From: RGIG9041 sp045541455
GTDB taxonomy: Bacteria; Bacillota; Clostridia; Oscillospirales; QAKW01
DNA length: 32,168 bases
Direction: 5' to 3'
Assembly: GCA_045541455.1 (NCBI GenBank)
Contig: JAZQJA010000025.1
Coordinates: 1 to 32,168, forward strand
Shown: in pieces, positions 1-7,366 of the stretch
Numbering within the stretch: position 1 is the first letter of the stretch
Layout: each line of letters starts with the position of its first letter
Translations under genes and position numbers: made by a program
The notes under the pieces: model-generated
Seen by the model: the letters and a program-made list of their open reading frames with translations, nothing else
Databases searched by the model: none
Told to the model about the DNA's origin: nothing

Positions 1-69
1 TGATGGGACTCAAACCCACGACCTCCAGAGCCACAATCTGGCGCTCTAATCAACTGAACTACATCCACC
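1..69 (-). tRNA. tRNA-His (GTG anticodon), 3' end cut by window
   Basis: Read on the minus strand, the anticodon arm is CCAGA-TTGTGGC-TCTGG, giving anticodon GTG (histidine). The 5' end carries the extra G(-1) typical of tRNA-His before the acceptor strand GTGGATG. The T arm is intact (stem GTGGG, with one G-U closing pair). The last five acceptor bases, the discriminator and CCA lie beyond position 1. It is the third gene of the Gly-Arg-His operon. Confidence 0.95.
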
Positions 70-81
70 ACATATATAAAA

Positions 82-158
<77 letters not shown>

Positions 159-162
159 ATAA

Positions 163-236
163 TGGAGCGGGTGATGGGAATCGAACCCACGTTATCAGCT
201 TGGAAGGCTGGAGTTCTACCATTGAACCACACCCGC
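163..236 (-). tRNA. tRNA-Gly (TCC anticodon)
   Basis: On the minus strand: acceptor GCGGGTG/CACCCGC, anticodon loop CTTCCAA (anticodon TCC, reading GGA/GGG), T arm TTCGATT, discriminator T and an encoded CCA at 163-165. The outermost anticodon-stem pair (27-43) appears to be a C-A mismatch; the other four pairs are intact. It is the first gene of the tRNA operon. Confidence 0.96.
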
Positions 237-253
237 TTATTTAATGCTTAAAT

Positions 254-282
254 ATGTTAGCACAAGTTTTGATTGTTGTCAA
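254..282 (-). promoter_or_regulatory. Sigma-A promoter of the tRNA operon
   Basis: On the minus strand there is a perfect -35 TTGACA (277-282), a 17-base spacer and a -10 TAACAT (254-259), with the tRNA-Gly 5' end about 17 bases past the -10 box. The TGA stop codon of the upstream glycosylase gene lies inside the -35 hexamer, so the promoter overlaps the end of that gene. Confidence 0.7.
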
Positions 283-776
283 GAGTTTTCTTGAAAAAGA
301 TATGCTTTTATTATTGACCATTCTTCATATAACTTATCTAGCGTATATTTTGCATTTGCCGGACTCGTTGATGGCAGACAAATGGCTTTGATGTTTACTT
401 TTGGATAGATATATTTTTTGTATAATTCTGATGCTTTTGCTCCGTTAGTAAATATCATTTTAACATTTGAAGATTTTAATATAAAATCAATATCATTTGT
501 TGTTATATTTTTAATACTAGAGTCACTGGAGTTAACAATATCACAACTTTTAATTACATCCCAGAGGGCAATTTTGTTATTGAGAATAAATTCGCGCTTT
601 TCTTTAATCGATATTGGTAAAGGCGTATTTAAAATGTGTGATAAAACATACCAAAATCTATTTTGTGGGTGATTATAAAAGAAAGCACCTTCTCTTGATT
701 TTATCGATGGAAAACTTCCAAGAATAAGTATTTCAGAATCATGGTTGTATAATGGAGGTATTGGATGTGAAACCAT
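279..776 (-). CDS. Hypoxanthine-DNA glycosylase (UDG superfamily, family 6)
   Basis: Predicted DNA-deoxyinosine glycosylase, which would remove hypoxanthine (deaminated adenine) from DNA as the first step of base excision repair. Seen in the 165-residue protein: motif GSFPS at residues 20-24, NHPQNRFW at 35-42 and LPSTSPAN at 134-141, in the order expected for this branch of the uracil-DNA glycosylase superfamily. Asn39 sits in the motif that holds the catalytic asparagine of described family-6 enzymes (from memory). The ATG at 776 is chosen over an upstream in-frame start at 830: it has GGTGA about 8 bases ahead, starts the conserved domain, and the predicted promoter -10 (803-808) would leave the upstream start untranscribed. 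No terminator separates it from the tRNA operon, so read-through into the tRNAs is possible. Confidence 0.85.
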   Translation of the reverse strand: MVSHPIPPLYNHDSEILILGSFPSIKSREGAFFYNHPQNRFWYVLSHILNTPLPISIKEKREFILNNKIALWDVIKSCDIVNSSDSSIKNITTNDIDFILKSSNVKMIFTNGAKASELYKKYIYPKVNIKAICLPSTSPANAKYTLDKLYEEWSIIKAYLFQENS

Positions 777-802
777 TATAATTATCACCGTCCTTATTAG
801 AT

Positions 803-830
803 ATTTTATCACGGAATTGTGAATAATCAA
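803..830 (-). promoter_or_regulatory. Candidate promoter of the DNA glycosylase gene
   Basis: Minus strand: -35 TTGATT (825-830), 16-base spacer, -10 TAAAAT (803-808), about 27 bases upstream of the ATG at 776. It diverges from the promoter at 840-868, so the two genes share a compact divergent promoter region. Confidence 0.5.
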
Positions 831-839
831 TATATTTTC

Positions 840-868
840 TTGACACTTGAAGCTTGATTAAATATACT
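840..868 (+). promoter_or_regulatory. Sigma-A promoter of the CPBP-like gene
   Basis: Perfect -35 TTGACA (840-845), 17-base spacer and -10 TATACT (863-868). The start codon at 897 follows about 28 bases after the -10 box, with AGGTGG in between as ribosome binding site. Confidence 0.75.
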
Positions 869-896
869 TATTTATTGAATAGGTGGTATAAGTATT

Positions 897-1874
897 ATGA
901 TAAATAAAACAAAAATGATGGAACAAGCTAAAAATAGTAAAACATATAATCCTTTGATAGAAATATTGATCTTTTTTGCTATTTTTATCGTTTCAAATAT
1001 TGTTCAGAATATTATTCTGGTGCCGGCTTTGTCAAGCTTTATGATGAACGATCAAAAGCTTATCGATCTTATGAATTCACAACTTGAATCGTTTGAACCG
1101 ATTGTGCAAAGAATGCTTGAACTTATGACAATAATTCCGGAATGGATTTGGATTTTGCGCATATTCCTATATGGGATTTTAGGATTATGTGTGATTGTAT
1201 ACAGTAAATTTATAGGTAAAAGGTCTTGTGGAAGTATTGGTTTAAGAAAACATAATGCGGTAAAAGATTTTTTATTAGGCACTATTTTTGGTAGTGTTTT
1301 AATGATTGCTGTATTATTTGGTTGTATTATAACAGGATCACTTAAATATGAAAGCATTTGTTCGTTTTCTCCAATTTTACTTATGTTGTATTTTTTGGGT
1401 TCTGTTGTCTACGGGATTTCACAAGAACTATTTTACCGCGGATATTATATGACAACATTAACAAAAACCTTCTCTGTTAAATATTCGCTGGTTATGAGCG
1501 CCATAGTAGATGCTTTTTTTACATTATCTATTTCTGATGGTAATATTATAACATTGATTAACTCGTTTTTGATGTCATTAATGCTTGGATTGATTGTTAT
1601 TAAAAGAGGAAATATTTGGTTTTCATCTGCGTTCCACTCCATTTGGTATTTTTCTCAGATAATCTTTTTCGGTGTAACAAGCGGAACAACAAAAATATTA
1701 CAGTTGACAGTTAATGAGAAAATGGCAAATCTAAATGGCGGTGTTTTTGGTATTAGTGGTAGTTTAATATTTACTCTTGTTATATTTTTAGCATTAGGTG
1801 TTGTGTTACGTATGAAACAAAATTCTGATGAAATAGCGAAGGTAAGTGAAAGTGATACTGACACTGAAAAATAA
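897..1874 (+). CDS. CPBP (CAAX-type) family membrane protein with altered active site
   Basis: A 325-residue polytopic membrane protein. Hydrophobic segments lie near residues 20-45, 84-104, 124-148, 158-175, 197-212, 217-236, 249-262 and 284-305. The stretch QELFYRG at 176-182 matches the first CPBP/Abi motif EExxxR except that the first Glu is Gln176. The usual FxxxH motif seems to be represented by FFTLS near 207-211, with Ser in place of the zinc-binding or catalytic His. A third-motif His is kept (His247, in FHSIWY). CPBP enzymes are intramembrane proteases; with two key positions changed this one may be inactive or act as a binding or chaperone-like membrane protein. It overlaps the start of the next lipoprotein gene, so the two are probably translated together. 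Confidence 0.75.
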   Translation: MINKTKMMEQAKNSKTYNPLIEILIFFAIFIVSNIVQNIILVPALSSFMMNDQKLIDLMNSQLESFEPIVQRMLELMTIIPEWIWILRIFLYGILGLCVIVYSKFIGKRSCGSIGLRKHNAVKDFLLGTIFGSVLMIAVLFGCIITGSLKYESICSFSPILLMLYFLGSVVYGISQELFYRGYYMTTLTKTFSVKYSLVMSAIVDAFFTLSISDGNIITLINSFLMSLMLGLIVIKRGNIWFSSAFHSIWYFSQIIFFGVTSGTTKILQLTVNEKMANLNGGVFGISGSLIFTLVIFLALGVVLRMKQNSDEIAKVSESDTDTEK

Positions 1875-2655
1875 AATATCATATTTTGTAGTTTTGATGT
1901 GTATTCTTATTTGCACATTATGTTCTTGCAAAATTGTTAAATATGAAATTGATTATGAAGCCCCCGTTCTTATTTCACATGCCGGCGGCGCTATATATGG
2001 TCTAAGATATACCAATTCAAAACAAGCACTTGATTTATCTTATAGAAATGGGCATAGATATATCGAAATGGATTTCTCTATGACAACTGACAATGAAATT
2101 GTAGCTATTCACGATTGGGATTCTATGGCGCTTAGAATGTTTGGTAAAGTTGGTAGACTTTCTAAATCAGAGTTTTTAACGCTAAACACTTTGTCGGATT
2201 TAACGGTTATGGACTTTGAAATGCTTTCAAATTGGCTTGATAAACATCCTGATGTTGTTATTGTTACGGATATTAAGGAAGATAACATTAATGTCTTGAA
2301 AAATATGTCCCTAAACTATAAAAACTGTTTTAAAAGAATCATTCCACAAGCTTACTCTATTGAAGAGTATAATGAAATAAAAAAGCTTGGATTTGAGCGT
2401 GTTATATTTACGTTGTATGCAACAAATGAAAACAACTTGAAAAATGTTATTAATTTCGCGATTGAAAATAAGCCGTGGGCTTTGACTATTCCGGTAGAAA
2501 AATTAAATGAGCAAGTGTTACACACACTTAGTGATAATTCAATCACAGTTTATGCTCATACTGTAAATGATTTATATGTTTTTGAGAAGTGGCAAAAACT
2601 TGGTCTTTACGGAATATACACAGATTATTTTACACCTATTGGTTTCCCATATTAA
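1852..2655 (+). CDS. GDPD/PI-PLC-like phosphodiesterase lipoprotein
   Basis: Secreted lipid-anchored member of the glycerophosphodiester phosphodiesterase / PI-phospholipase C-like superfamily. The N-terminus has a lysine-containing start, a hydrophobic core and a lipobox-like LCSC with the modified Cys at residue 26. Superfamily residues are visible: His43 in HAGG, the ExD pair Glu72/Asp74, and His87-Asp88 (HD). The classic HRG is HAGG here, a variant I recall from a clostridial subfamily. A TIM-barrel of this length (about 240 residues after the lipobox) is normal. The start is ambiguous: GTG at 1852 has AAGG 9 bases upstream, and GTG at 1846 is in frame but too close to it. Both overlap the CPBP gene. 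Likely substrates are glycerophosphodiesters or polyglycerol-phosphate polymers at the cell surface; this is inferred. Confidence 0.8.
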   Translation: MILTLKNKISYFVVLMCILICTLCSCKIVKYEIDYEAPVLISHAGGAIYGLRYTNSKQALDLSYRNGHRYIEMDFSMTTDNEIVAIHDWDSMALRMFGKVGRLSKSEFLTLNTLSDLTVMDFEMLSNWLDKHPDVVIVTDIKEDNINVLKNMSLNYKNCFKRIIPQAYSIEEYNEIKKLGFERVIFTLYATNENNLKNVINFAIENKPWALTIPVEKLNEQVLHTLSDNSITVYAHTVNDLYVFEKWQKLGLYGIYTDYFTPIGFPY

Positions 2656-2685
2656 AAATGATGTTGCAAAAGCAACATCATTTTT
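2654..2685. terminator. Bidirectional terminator
   Basis: Perfect inverted repeat of 14 bases each side of an AAAA loop, flanked by A-tract and T-tract, between the GDPD gene (+) and the lipoprotein gene ending at 2689 (-). It can serve both convergent transcripts. Confidence 0.85.
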
Positions 2686-2688
2686 GTA

Positions 2689-3189
2689 TTAGTCTAAGTC
2701 TAAATTGTTAAATATTTCTACTATTTTATTATTATCTTTGGACTTATCATTACCGTAAGAGTCGACTGAGCCGGAGAAAAACAGTACATAATTACCGTTT
2801 GTAGTAGCTATAAATTCACGCAATACTTCGCCATTTTCATTATTAATGCAATATTTACCGGTTGTTTTAATTTCTCGAAGTTTGCTTGAATTATCACTGT
2901 AATGAAAAATTTCTATATTAACACCATAGCAATCTATTATATAACTTTCAAGTATCTCAATGTCATCTGATTGAGTTTTCGTCGCGGTTTTTACTTTGTA
3001 ACCACTTTCATTGATTGCTGCGATAATTGATAGTGCGCTATTTTGCTTGAGTTTGCTTGATGATGGAACTGTAAACTCGCCTACATAGTCTTGATTTTGT
3101 TCTAAAATATTAACACCCTTTTTTTCGCACCCTGTAAATGCTAAAATTGTTAATATTATTAATATTAATAATATTAGTTTGGATTTCAT
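2689..3189 (-). CDS. Uncharacterised lipoprotein
   Basis: I do not recognise the family. The 166-residue product has a classic lipoprotein signal: Lys-rich start, long hydrophobic run and lipobox FTGC with Cys21. The exported part (about 145 residues) looks like a soluble mixed alpha/beta domain with no cysteine cluster or catalytic motif that I can identify. It ends in an Asp/Lys-rich helix-like tail. ATG at 3189 is chosen over the in-frame TTG at 3201, which would sit directly on the AAAGG sequence; the ATG has GGTAAG about 4 bases upstream. It has its own promoter, and is divergent from another unknown lipoprotein gene at 3314. Confidence 0.7.
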   Translation of the reverse strand: MKSKLILLILIILTILAFTGCEKKGVNILEQNQDYVGEFTVPSSSKLKQNSALSIIAAINESGYKVKTATKTQSDDIEILESYIIDCYGVNIEIFHYSDNSSKLREIKTTGKYCINNENGEVLREFIATTNGNYVLFFSGSVDSYGNDKSKDNNKIVEIFNNLDLD

Positions 3190-3214
3190 AATTCTTACCA
3201 ACCTTTCTTTAAAA

Positions 3215-3243
3215 ATAATAGCATAATAAAATCAACTATTCAA
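3215..3243 (-). promoter_or_regulatory. Promoter of the minus-strand lipoprotein gene
   Basis: Minus strand: -35 TTGAAT (3238-3243), 17-base spacer, -10 TATTAT (3215-3220). The start codon at 3189 follows 25 bases after the -10 box. Confidence 0.6.
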
Positions 3244-3263
3244 TGACAATTTTAAGCAATCGG

Positions 3264-3292
3264 TTGAATCAGTTTAATAAATATGATAAAAT
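3264..3292 (+). promoter_or_regulatory. Promoter of the plus-strand lipoprotein gene
   Basis: -35 TTGAAT (3264-3269), 17-base spacer, -10 TAAAAT (3287-3292). The start codon at 3314 follows after 21 bases, with GGAG as ribosome binding site. Its -35 is identical to that of the divergent promoter at 3215-3243. Confidence 0.6.
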
Positions 3293-3313
3293 AATCAAAA
3301 ATGGAGTGATAAT

Positions 3314-4021
3314 ATGAAAAAATTTTTAGCTTTTATTATTTGTATAACAACTGTTTTTTTTCTTTGTTCTTGTGATAATTTGAAAATCACTAATGAAATG
3401 CAAATTGCTATTGATTTGTATAAATCTGCTGTAGAAAAGTCAAAGCAAAAATCAGAAGGCAATATATCTGTTACATCTGTTGCTGTTGATTCGGCAATAG
3501 AATTTAAGACGACTAAATCTGAAATTGATTTTATATATACCGTGGATGATAATGCGGTATCTTTTGAACGTTCTGATAGACTTAATGGAAAAGAAATTGC
3601 TAAATATAAATGCAACGGAACAGAGGTTTTTTCATACAATTACGAAACTAGTAACTGGGATGAAAAAACAGAGCAGAACAAGGAGTTTATGTCAGCTTCT
3701 GAAAACCCGTTTATAACTTTATCATTATTTAGAGTTGATACCAACGGTAAAATGCGAATGGATTATATGGAAAATATCAGAAACTATAAAGAAGGGGAGT
3801 ATACGGTAGTAGAGTTTACACTGGACGACAGCACGGTGTCCAATGTATTACAGTATTATAAGGCGGATGGTATTGTTAGAAAATCTGCTGGACATACCAG
3901 GACATATTATATTGATAGTGATGGATATATCGCGAAAATAGTTGTAGCTACTGTTCAACTTATGTATACAAATGGAGAAGAGGGAAGTTACTCTACTGAA
4001 ATGACAGTTATTTGTAAATAA
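3314..4021 (+). CDS. Uncharacterised lipoprotein
   Basis: A 235-residue exported lipoprotein of unknown function. Signal peptide with two N-terminal lysines, hydrophobic core and lipobox LCSC at 17-20 (Cys20). The mature part begins with a probable helix (about residues 25-50), followed by a beta-rich domain, resembling the general shape of LolA/LppX-like or outer-leaflet binding folds. That is only an impression from residue patterns, not a family assignment. No catalytic motif seen. It is monocistronic: own promoter at 3264 and strong terminator at 4022. Confidence 0.72.
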   Translation: MKKFLAFIICITTVFFLCSCDNLKITNEMQIAIDLYKSAVEKSKQKSEGNISVTSVAVDSAIEFKTTKSEIDFIYTVDDNAVSFERSDRLNGKEIAKYKCNGTEVFSYNYETSNWDEKTEQNKEFMSASENPFITLSLFRVDTNGKMRMDYMENIRNYKEGEYTVVEFTLDDSTVSNVLQYYKADGIVRKSAGHTRTYYIDSDGYIAKIVVATVQLMYTNGEEGSYSTEMTVICK

Positions 4022-4052
4022 AAAACCGGAGAAAATTTTCTCCGGTTTTTTT
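4022..4052. terminator. Bidirectional terminator
   Basis: Inverted repeat CCGGAGAAAA/TTTTCTCCGG flanked by A5 on the left and T7 on the right. It lies between the convergent lipoprotein gene and sigE and overlaps the last bases of sigE. Confidence 0.88.
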
Positions 4053-4758
4053 ATGATATTCTTTCAATTTCTTTTTTTAATCTATGTATTATCTTTTTTT
4101 CAAGTCTTGAAATATATGATTGCGATATACCTAGCATATCAGCAACTTCTTTTTGAGTCATTTCGTTTTTATTACCTAGGCCAAAACGCATTTCCATAAT
4201 TTGCTTTTCTCTGTCGCTTAATTTTTTCATAGCTTTAAAAAGTAGTTCTTTTTCAACATCTGATTCTAAATCTTTGTATACACTGTCATTATCTGTACCT
4301 AATATATCTGATAATAATAATTCGTTTCCGTCCCAATCAATGTTAAGTGGTTCATCTAATGAGATTTCATTTCGTTGAACATTGTTTTTTCTTAAAAACA
4401 TTAAGATTTCATTTTCAATGCAACGTGATGCATAAGTTGCTAGCTTGATATTTTTATCAATCTTAAAAGTTTTTATGGCTTTTATTAAACCTATACTTCC
4501 AATAGAAATCAAGTCGTCTGGCATTATACCAGTGTTTTCAAATCTTTTTGCAATATAGACTACTAAACGTAAATTGTGCTCTATTAACACTTGCTCGGCA
4601 TTCTTATCGCCTTTCTCAAGTTTTAATAAGTATTCGTTTTCTTTTTGCTGATTAAGAGGCGGAGGTAAGGCTATAAAACTTCCAATGTAATAGATTTTGC
4701 CAGTTAGGTTACTAAAAAGCTTGTTGTATATATTTGTTAGTTTTTTTATTAATTTCAT
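4051..4758 (-). CDS. sigE: RNA polymerase sporulation sigma factor SigE (pro-sigma-E)
   Basis: Mother-cell-specific sigma factor of early sporulation, made as an inactive membrane-associated precursor. The 235-residue length matches the family. The N-terminal basic/hydrophobic pro-sequence ends at a Tyr-Tyr pair (residues 23-24), where the known B. subtilis precursor is cut, and is followed by LPPPL. Region 2 (IEHNLRLVVYIA, DLISIGSIGLIKA, LATYASRCIENEI) and the inter-region NIDWDGNELLLSD are strongly conserved. Region 4 carries LSDREKQIMEMRFG and the helix-turn-helix around MLGISQSYISRLEK. It lies 11 bases downstream of spoIIGA, which encodes its presumed processing protease. The usual partner sigG is not next to it; transcription ends at the terminator at 4022-4052. 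Confidence 0.97.
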   Translation of the reverse strand: MKLIKKLTNIYNKLFSNLTGKIYYIGSFIALPPPLNQQKENEYLLKLEKGDKNAEQVLIEHNLRLVVYIAKRFENTGIMPDDLISIGSIGLIKAIKTFKIDKNIKLATYASRCIENEILMFLRKNNVQRNEISLDEPLNIDWDGNELLLSDILGTDNDSVYKDLESDVEKELLFKAMKKLSDREKQIMEMRFGLGNKNEMTQKEVADMLGISQSYISRLEKKIIHRLKKEIERIS

Positions 4759-4769
4759 TTTAATACCTA

Positions 4770-5651
4770 CTATTTCTTTGTTGACGAATGTAACAATGCG
4801 TTGTATGTGCCATCATCGCTAAGTGTGGTGCTTGTGATTCCAATTAAATTAGTTGGTAACTCTTTATTGCTGCTTTTTAATACAATTTTTCTAGGCTTTA
4901 TTGCAAAAATAACTTTTTTGTTTCCTGTTATGTCTTTAAAAGGTATAAATCTAATTTTTAAGTCAGGATATACTTTATGTAAAAACGGTAGAGATGAAGC
5001 ATTTCCGTTAGAGCACTCGTTTAAAAAACTATTGCTGAGTTTTCCGTAAAATACATTACTTTGAACTATCATCACAGGAAGTAGTGAAATTGGATCGTAA
5101 AGTGTGTTTCCAGTATCAATAAGAGCTTTAACATTAACGTTAACCTCACCTAAATCAATTGTTACTTCTTCTATTGTTTTTATATTTGCTCTGGTATCTG
5201 AAATTCTTGTAAATAGTTTTATTACAAAATAAAAAATAAATGTTAGTGTTATAATTAACCATAATGGCAAATCAATATAATAAACTCCGTTTGAAAAATT
5301 CATTTTTGTGCCTGCAGAGGTAAAATGATGAAAAGCATACATACCTCCGCCATAAACCATATTAATTATGTAGTATACCAATAATGATTTTAAAACAGAT
5401 AGGAAAGAAGAATATTTATAAGAAATAATTACTATGATTATGCTTATTAATACTTTGAAAATAATAATATTAAATAATTTGAGTTGCGGAAAAAATACTA
5501 TTACACTATAAGTTGCTCCTACTATCGAAGCGCATAAGACACGCCACGTAATTATTTTATATCCCAGTATTATTCCGGTTGAACTAATAATTAGATAATC
5601 TATTATTAAATTAATTAAAAATAATATGTCAATGTAAATTATTGAATTCAA
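4770..5651 (-). CDS. spoIIGA: Sigma-E processing peptidase SpoIIGA
   Basis: Membrane aspartic protease that cuts pro-sigma-E in the mother cell after a signal from the forespore. The N-terminal half (about residues 1-160) has five hydrophobic segments. The C-terminal cytoplasmic half holds the active-site motif LIDTGNTL, the hallmark of this family; such enzymes are thought to act as dimers, each giving one Asp. Length of 293 residues is normal. The start is a TTG with GGAG 8 bases upstream; the nearby in-frame ATG is followed directly by a stop codon, so TTG is the only reasonable start here. It is the first gene of the spoIIGA-sigE operon, with candidate Spo0A boxes about 40-50 bases upstream. 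Confidence 0.95.
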   Translation of the reverse strand: MNSIIYIDILFLINLIIDYLIISSTGIILGYKIITWRVLCASIVGATYSVIVFFPQLKLFNIIIFKVLISIIIVIISYKYSSFLSVLKSLLVYYIINMVYGGGMYAFHHFTSAGTKMNFSNGVYYIDLPLWLIITLTFIFYFVIKLFTRISDTRANIKTIEEVTIDLGEVNVNVKALIDTGNTLYDPISLLPVMIVQSNVFYGKLSNSFLNECSNGNASSLPFLHKVYPDLKIRFIPFKDITGNKKVIFAIKPRKIVLKSSNKELPTNLIGITSTTLSDDGTYNALLHSSTKK

Positions 5652-5687
5652 TCACATCACTCCGTAAATAGTTTATCACCGCTAATT

Positions 5688-5703
5688 TGTTGAATATGTC
5701 GTT
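5688..5703 (-). promoter_or_regulatory. Possible tandem Spo0A boxes upstream of spoIIGA
   Basis: On the plus strand TGTTGAA (5688-5694) and TGTCGTT (5697-5703) are each one or two changes from the Spo0A box TGTCGAA and lie in the same orientation, 9 bases apart, 37-52 bases upstream of the spoIIGA start. Spo0A activation of spoIIG is established in B. subtilis. The match here is partial and by eye. Confidence 0.3.
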
Positions 5704-5740
5704 TTTTGATATTGAAAAAATTAATAATTACATGTAGGTA

Positions 5741-5769
5741 TTTACAATTTAATGTAATTGTGATAAACT
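5741..5769 (+). promoter_or_regulatory. Candidate promoter of the murJ operon
   Basis: -35 TTTACA (5741-5746), 17-base spacer, -10 TAAACT (5764-5769), 34 bases before the murJ ATG. An inverted repeat AATTACAT (5726-5733) / ATGTAATT (5752-5759) surrounds the -35 box and could be an operator. Confidence 0.5.
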
Positions 5770-5803
5770 TAACTGAGAAAAAATAGGATTTTAAGGACAT
5801 AAT

Positions 5804-7366
5804 ATGAAGAAAAAAGGAAACTTTTTTGTATATATGGTACTTGTTGCGGCGGTTTTGCTCACCAAGGTTTTAGGGCTTGTTCGCAATATGATGTTATCTG
5901 CATGCTATGGTACCAGTGTTGAAGCATCGGCTTTTATAGCTGTATCAAATTTGCCGCTCATAATATTTGATGTTACATTTGGCACAGCTATTTCTGCGGC
6001 ATTTGTTCCGGTTTTTAATGAAAAGTTGACTTCTGAAGGCGAAAAAAATGCGAATAAATTTGCGAGTAACTTTATTACAATAGTACTCGCTTTTTCTGCT
6101 GTTATAGTTATTTTGGGGATTATTTTTCCCGAAGTCGCGCTTTCACTTGTTGCCAGTGGTTTTGAAAACAGTGAAACTGTTGTAAATTTGGCTACTTCTT
6201 TAATACGTATTATTATGCCAATTATATGTTTTGCTTGTTGCACTTTTATTTTTATTGGAATATTGCAATCTTATGGTGAATTTATTGCACCTGCTTTGGT
6301 TTCTTTGTTTTCAAATTTATCAATGATTTTTTATCTTTTATTTTTCAATTCGTCGTTTGGAATAGAAGGTCTTGCAGTTGCTTTTTGCTTTGGTTGGTTT
6401 TTACAATTTGCTTTTTTACTACCGTTTTTGAAAAAGAAAAGGTTTAAATATACTTTTAGATTTGACATTAAATCTCCTGATATTAAAAAAGTTGCTATAT
6501 TAACATTGCCTTTATTCGTATCTTCACTGGCACAACCTATCAATCAGTTGATTTCTTCGAATTTTAGTTCTACTGTGTCTCACAATGCTATTGCTACAGT
6601 TAACTACGCTTATAATGCATATTTTATTGTGGCCGGTGTTTTTTCCTACGCGCTTACAAATATGTTTTTTCCTGAAATGTCCCGTAAATTTGCATCAAAA
6701 GACATTGAAGGCGCCACTTACATATGTAAAGATATGCTTTCTACTATAACTGCTATTATAATACCTATTATGGCTGTAATTTGCTCGTGCTCTAAACCGA
6801 TAATAAAAGTTTTATATGAACGAGGCGAATTTACAACTAGTGATACTAATAATGTTGCTGTCTTGCTCTCTATATATACTCTTGGTATGCTATTTTTGTC
6901 TTGGCAAGATATATTAAACAAATATTTTTATTCAATGCAAAAATCATTTATTCCAATGATTGCGGCTGCTGCAGGAATTGCAGTAAATTTCATACTTTCG
7001 TTAATTTTGATATCTATATTAGGTATAAACGGTCTTGCAATTTCAACAGTAGTATCAGGATTCCTAATGACTGCAATTCTTTCATTATTTACTTTTAATT
7101 ATACAAAATCAATTTTCAAAAAAGATTTTGTTATGGAATTGATTAAAATACTTGTGAGTGGCGTTTCGGTTTATTTTTTATGTCTGCTTCTTTTAAAGTT
7201 AATTAATGTTTATTCTTTTGGTACATTAGTTCAGACATTATTAATGGCGGCGATTTTTATTGTGAGCGTTTTATTCTACTTTTTGGCTTTGCTTATTTTA
7301 AAATCAAATAATTTATCAAAAATTCTAAAATTATTTAAAAAGGAGGGGAAACCGAATAATGTATAG
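5804..7366 (+). CDS. murJ: Lipid II flippase MurJ (MviN family)
   Basis: Polytopic membrane protein of the MOP exporter superfamily that moves lipid-linked peptidoglycan precursor (lipid II) across the membrane. The 520-residue length and about 14 hydrophobic segments fit. The opening segment has the family pattern LLTKVLGLVRNMMLSACYG (residues 18-36), followed by a second helix with AFVPVF near residue 67-72. FFPEMSR near residue 287-293 and VLYERGEFT near residue 335-343 are also typical. ATG 5804 has AAGGA about 6 bases upstream. Its last 8 bases overlap the polymerase-like gene, so the two are translationally coupled. Close relatives export other undecaprenyl-linked glycans, so a role in surface polymer export rather than, or in addition to, peptidoglycan is possible given the neighbour. 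Confidence 0.93.
   Translation: MKKKGNFFVYMVLVAAVLLTKVLGLVRNMMLSACYGTSVEASAFIAVSNLPLIIFDVTFGTAISAAFVPVFNEKLTSEGEKNANKFASNFITIVLAFSAVIVILGIIFPEVALSLVASGFENSETVVNLATSLIRIIMPIICFACCTFIFIGILQSYGEFIAPALVSLFSNLSMIFYLLFFNSSFGIEGLAVAFCFGWFLQFAFLLPFLKKKRFKYTFRFDIKSPDIKKVAILTLPLFVSSLAQPINQLISSNFSSTVSHNAIATVNYAYNAYFIVAGVFSYALTNMFFPEMSRKFASKDIEGATYICKDMLSTITAIIIPIMAVICSCSKPIIKVLYERGEFTTSDTNNVAVLLSIYTLGMLFLSWQDILNKYFYSMQKSFIPMIAAAAGIAVNFILSLILISILGINGLAISTVVSGFLMTAILSLFTFNYTKSIFKKDFVMELIKILVSGVSVYFLCLLLLKLINVYSFGTLVQTLLMAAIFIVSVLFYFLALLILKSNNLSKILKLFKKEGKPNNV

Noticed and set aside
418..672. 84-codon plus-strand frame over the DNA glycosylase gene
   Set aside because: Antisense to conserved glycosylase motifs; no ribosome site.
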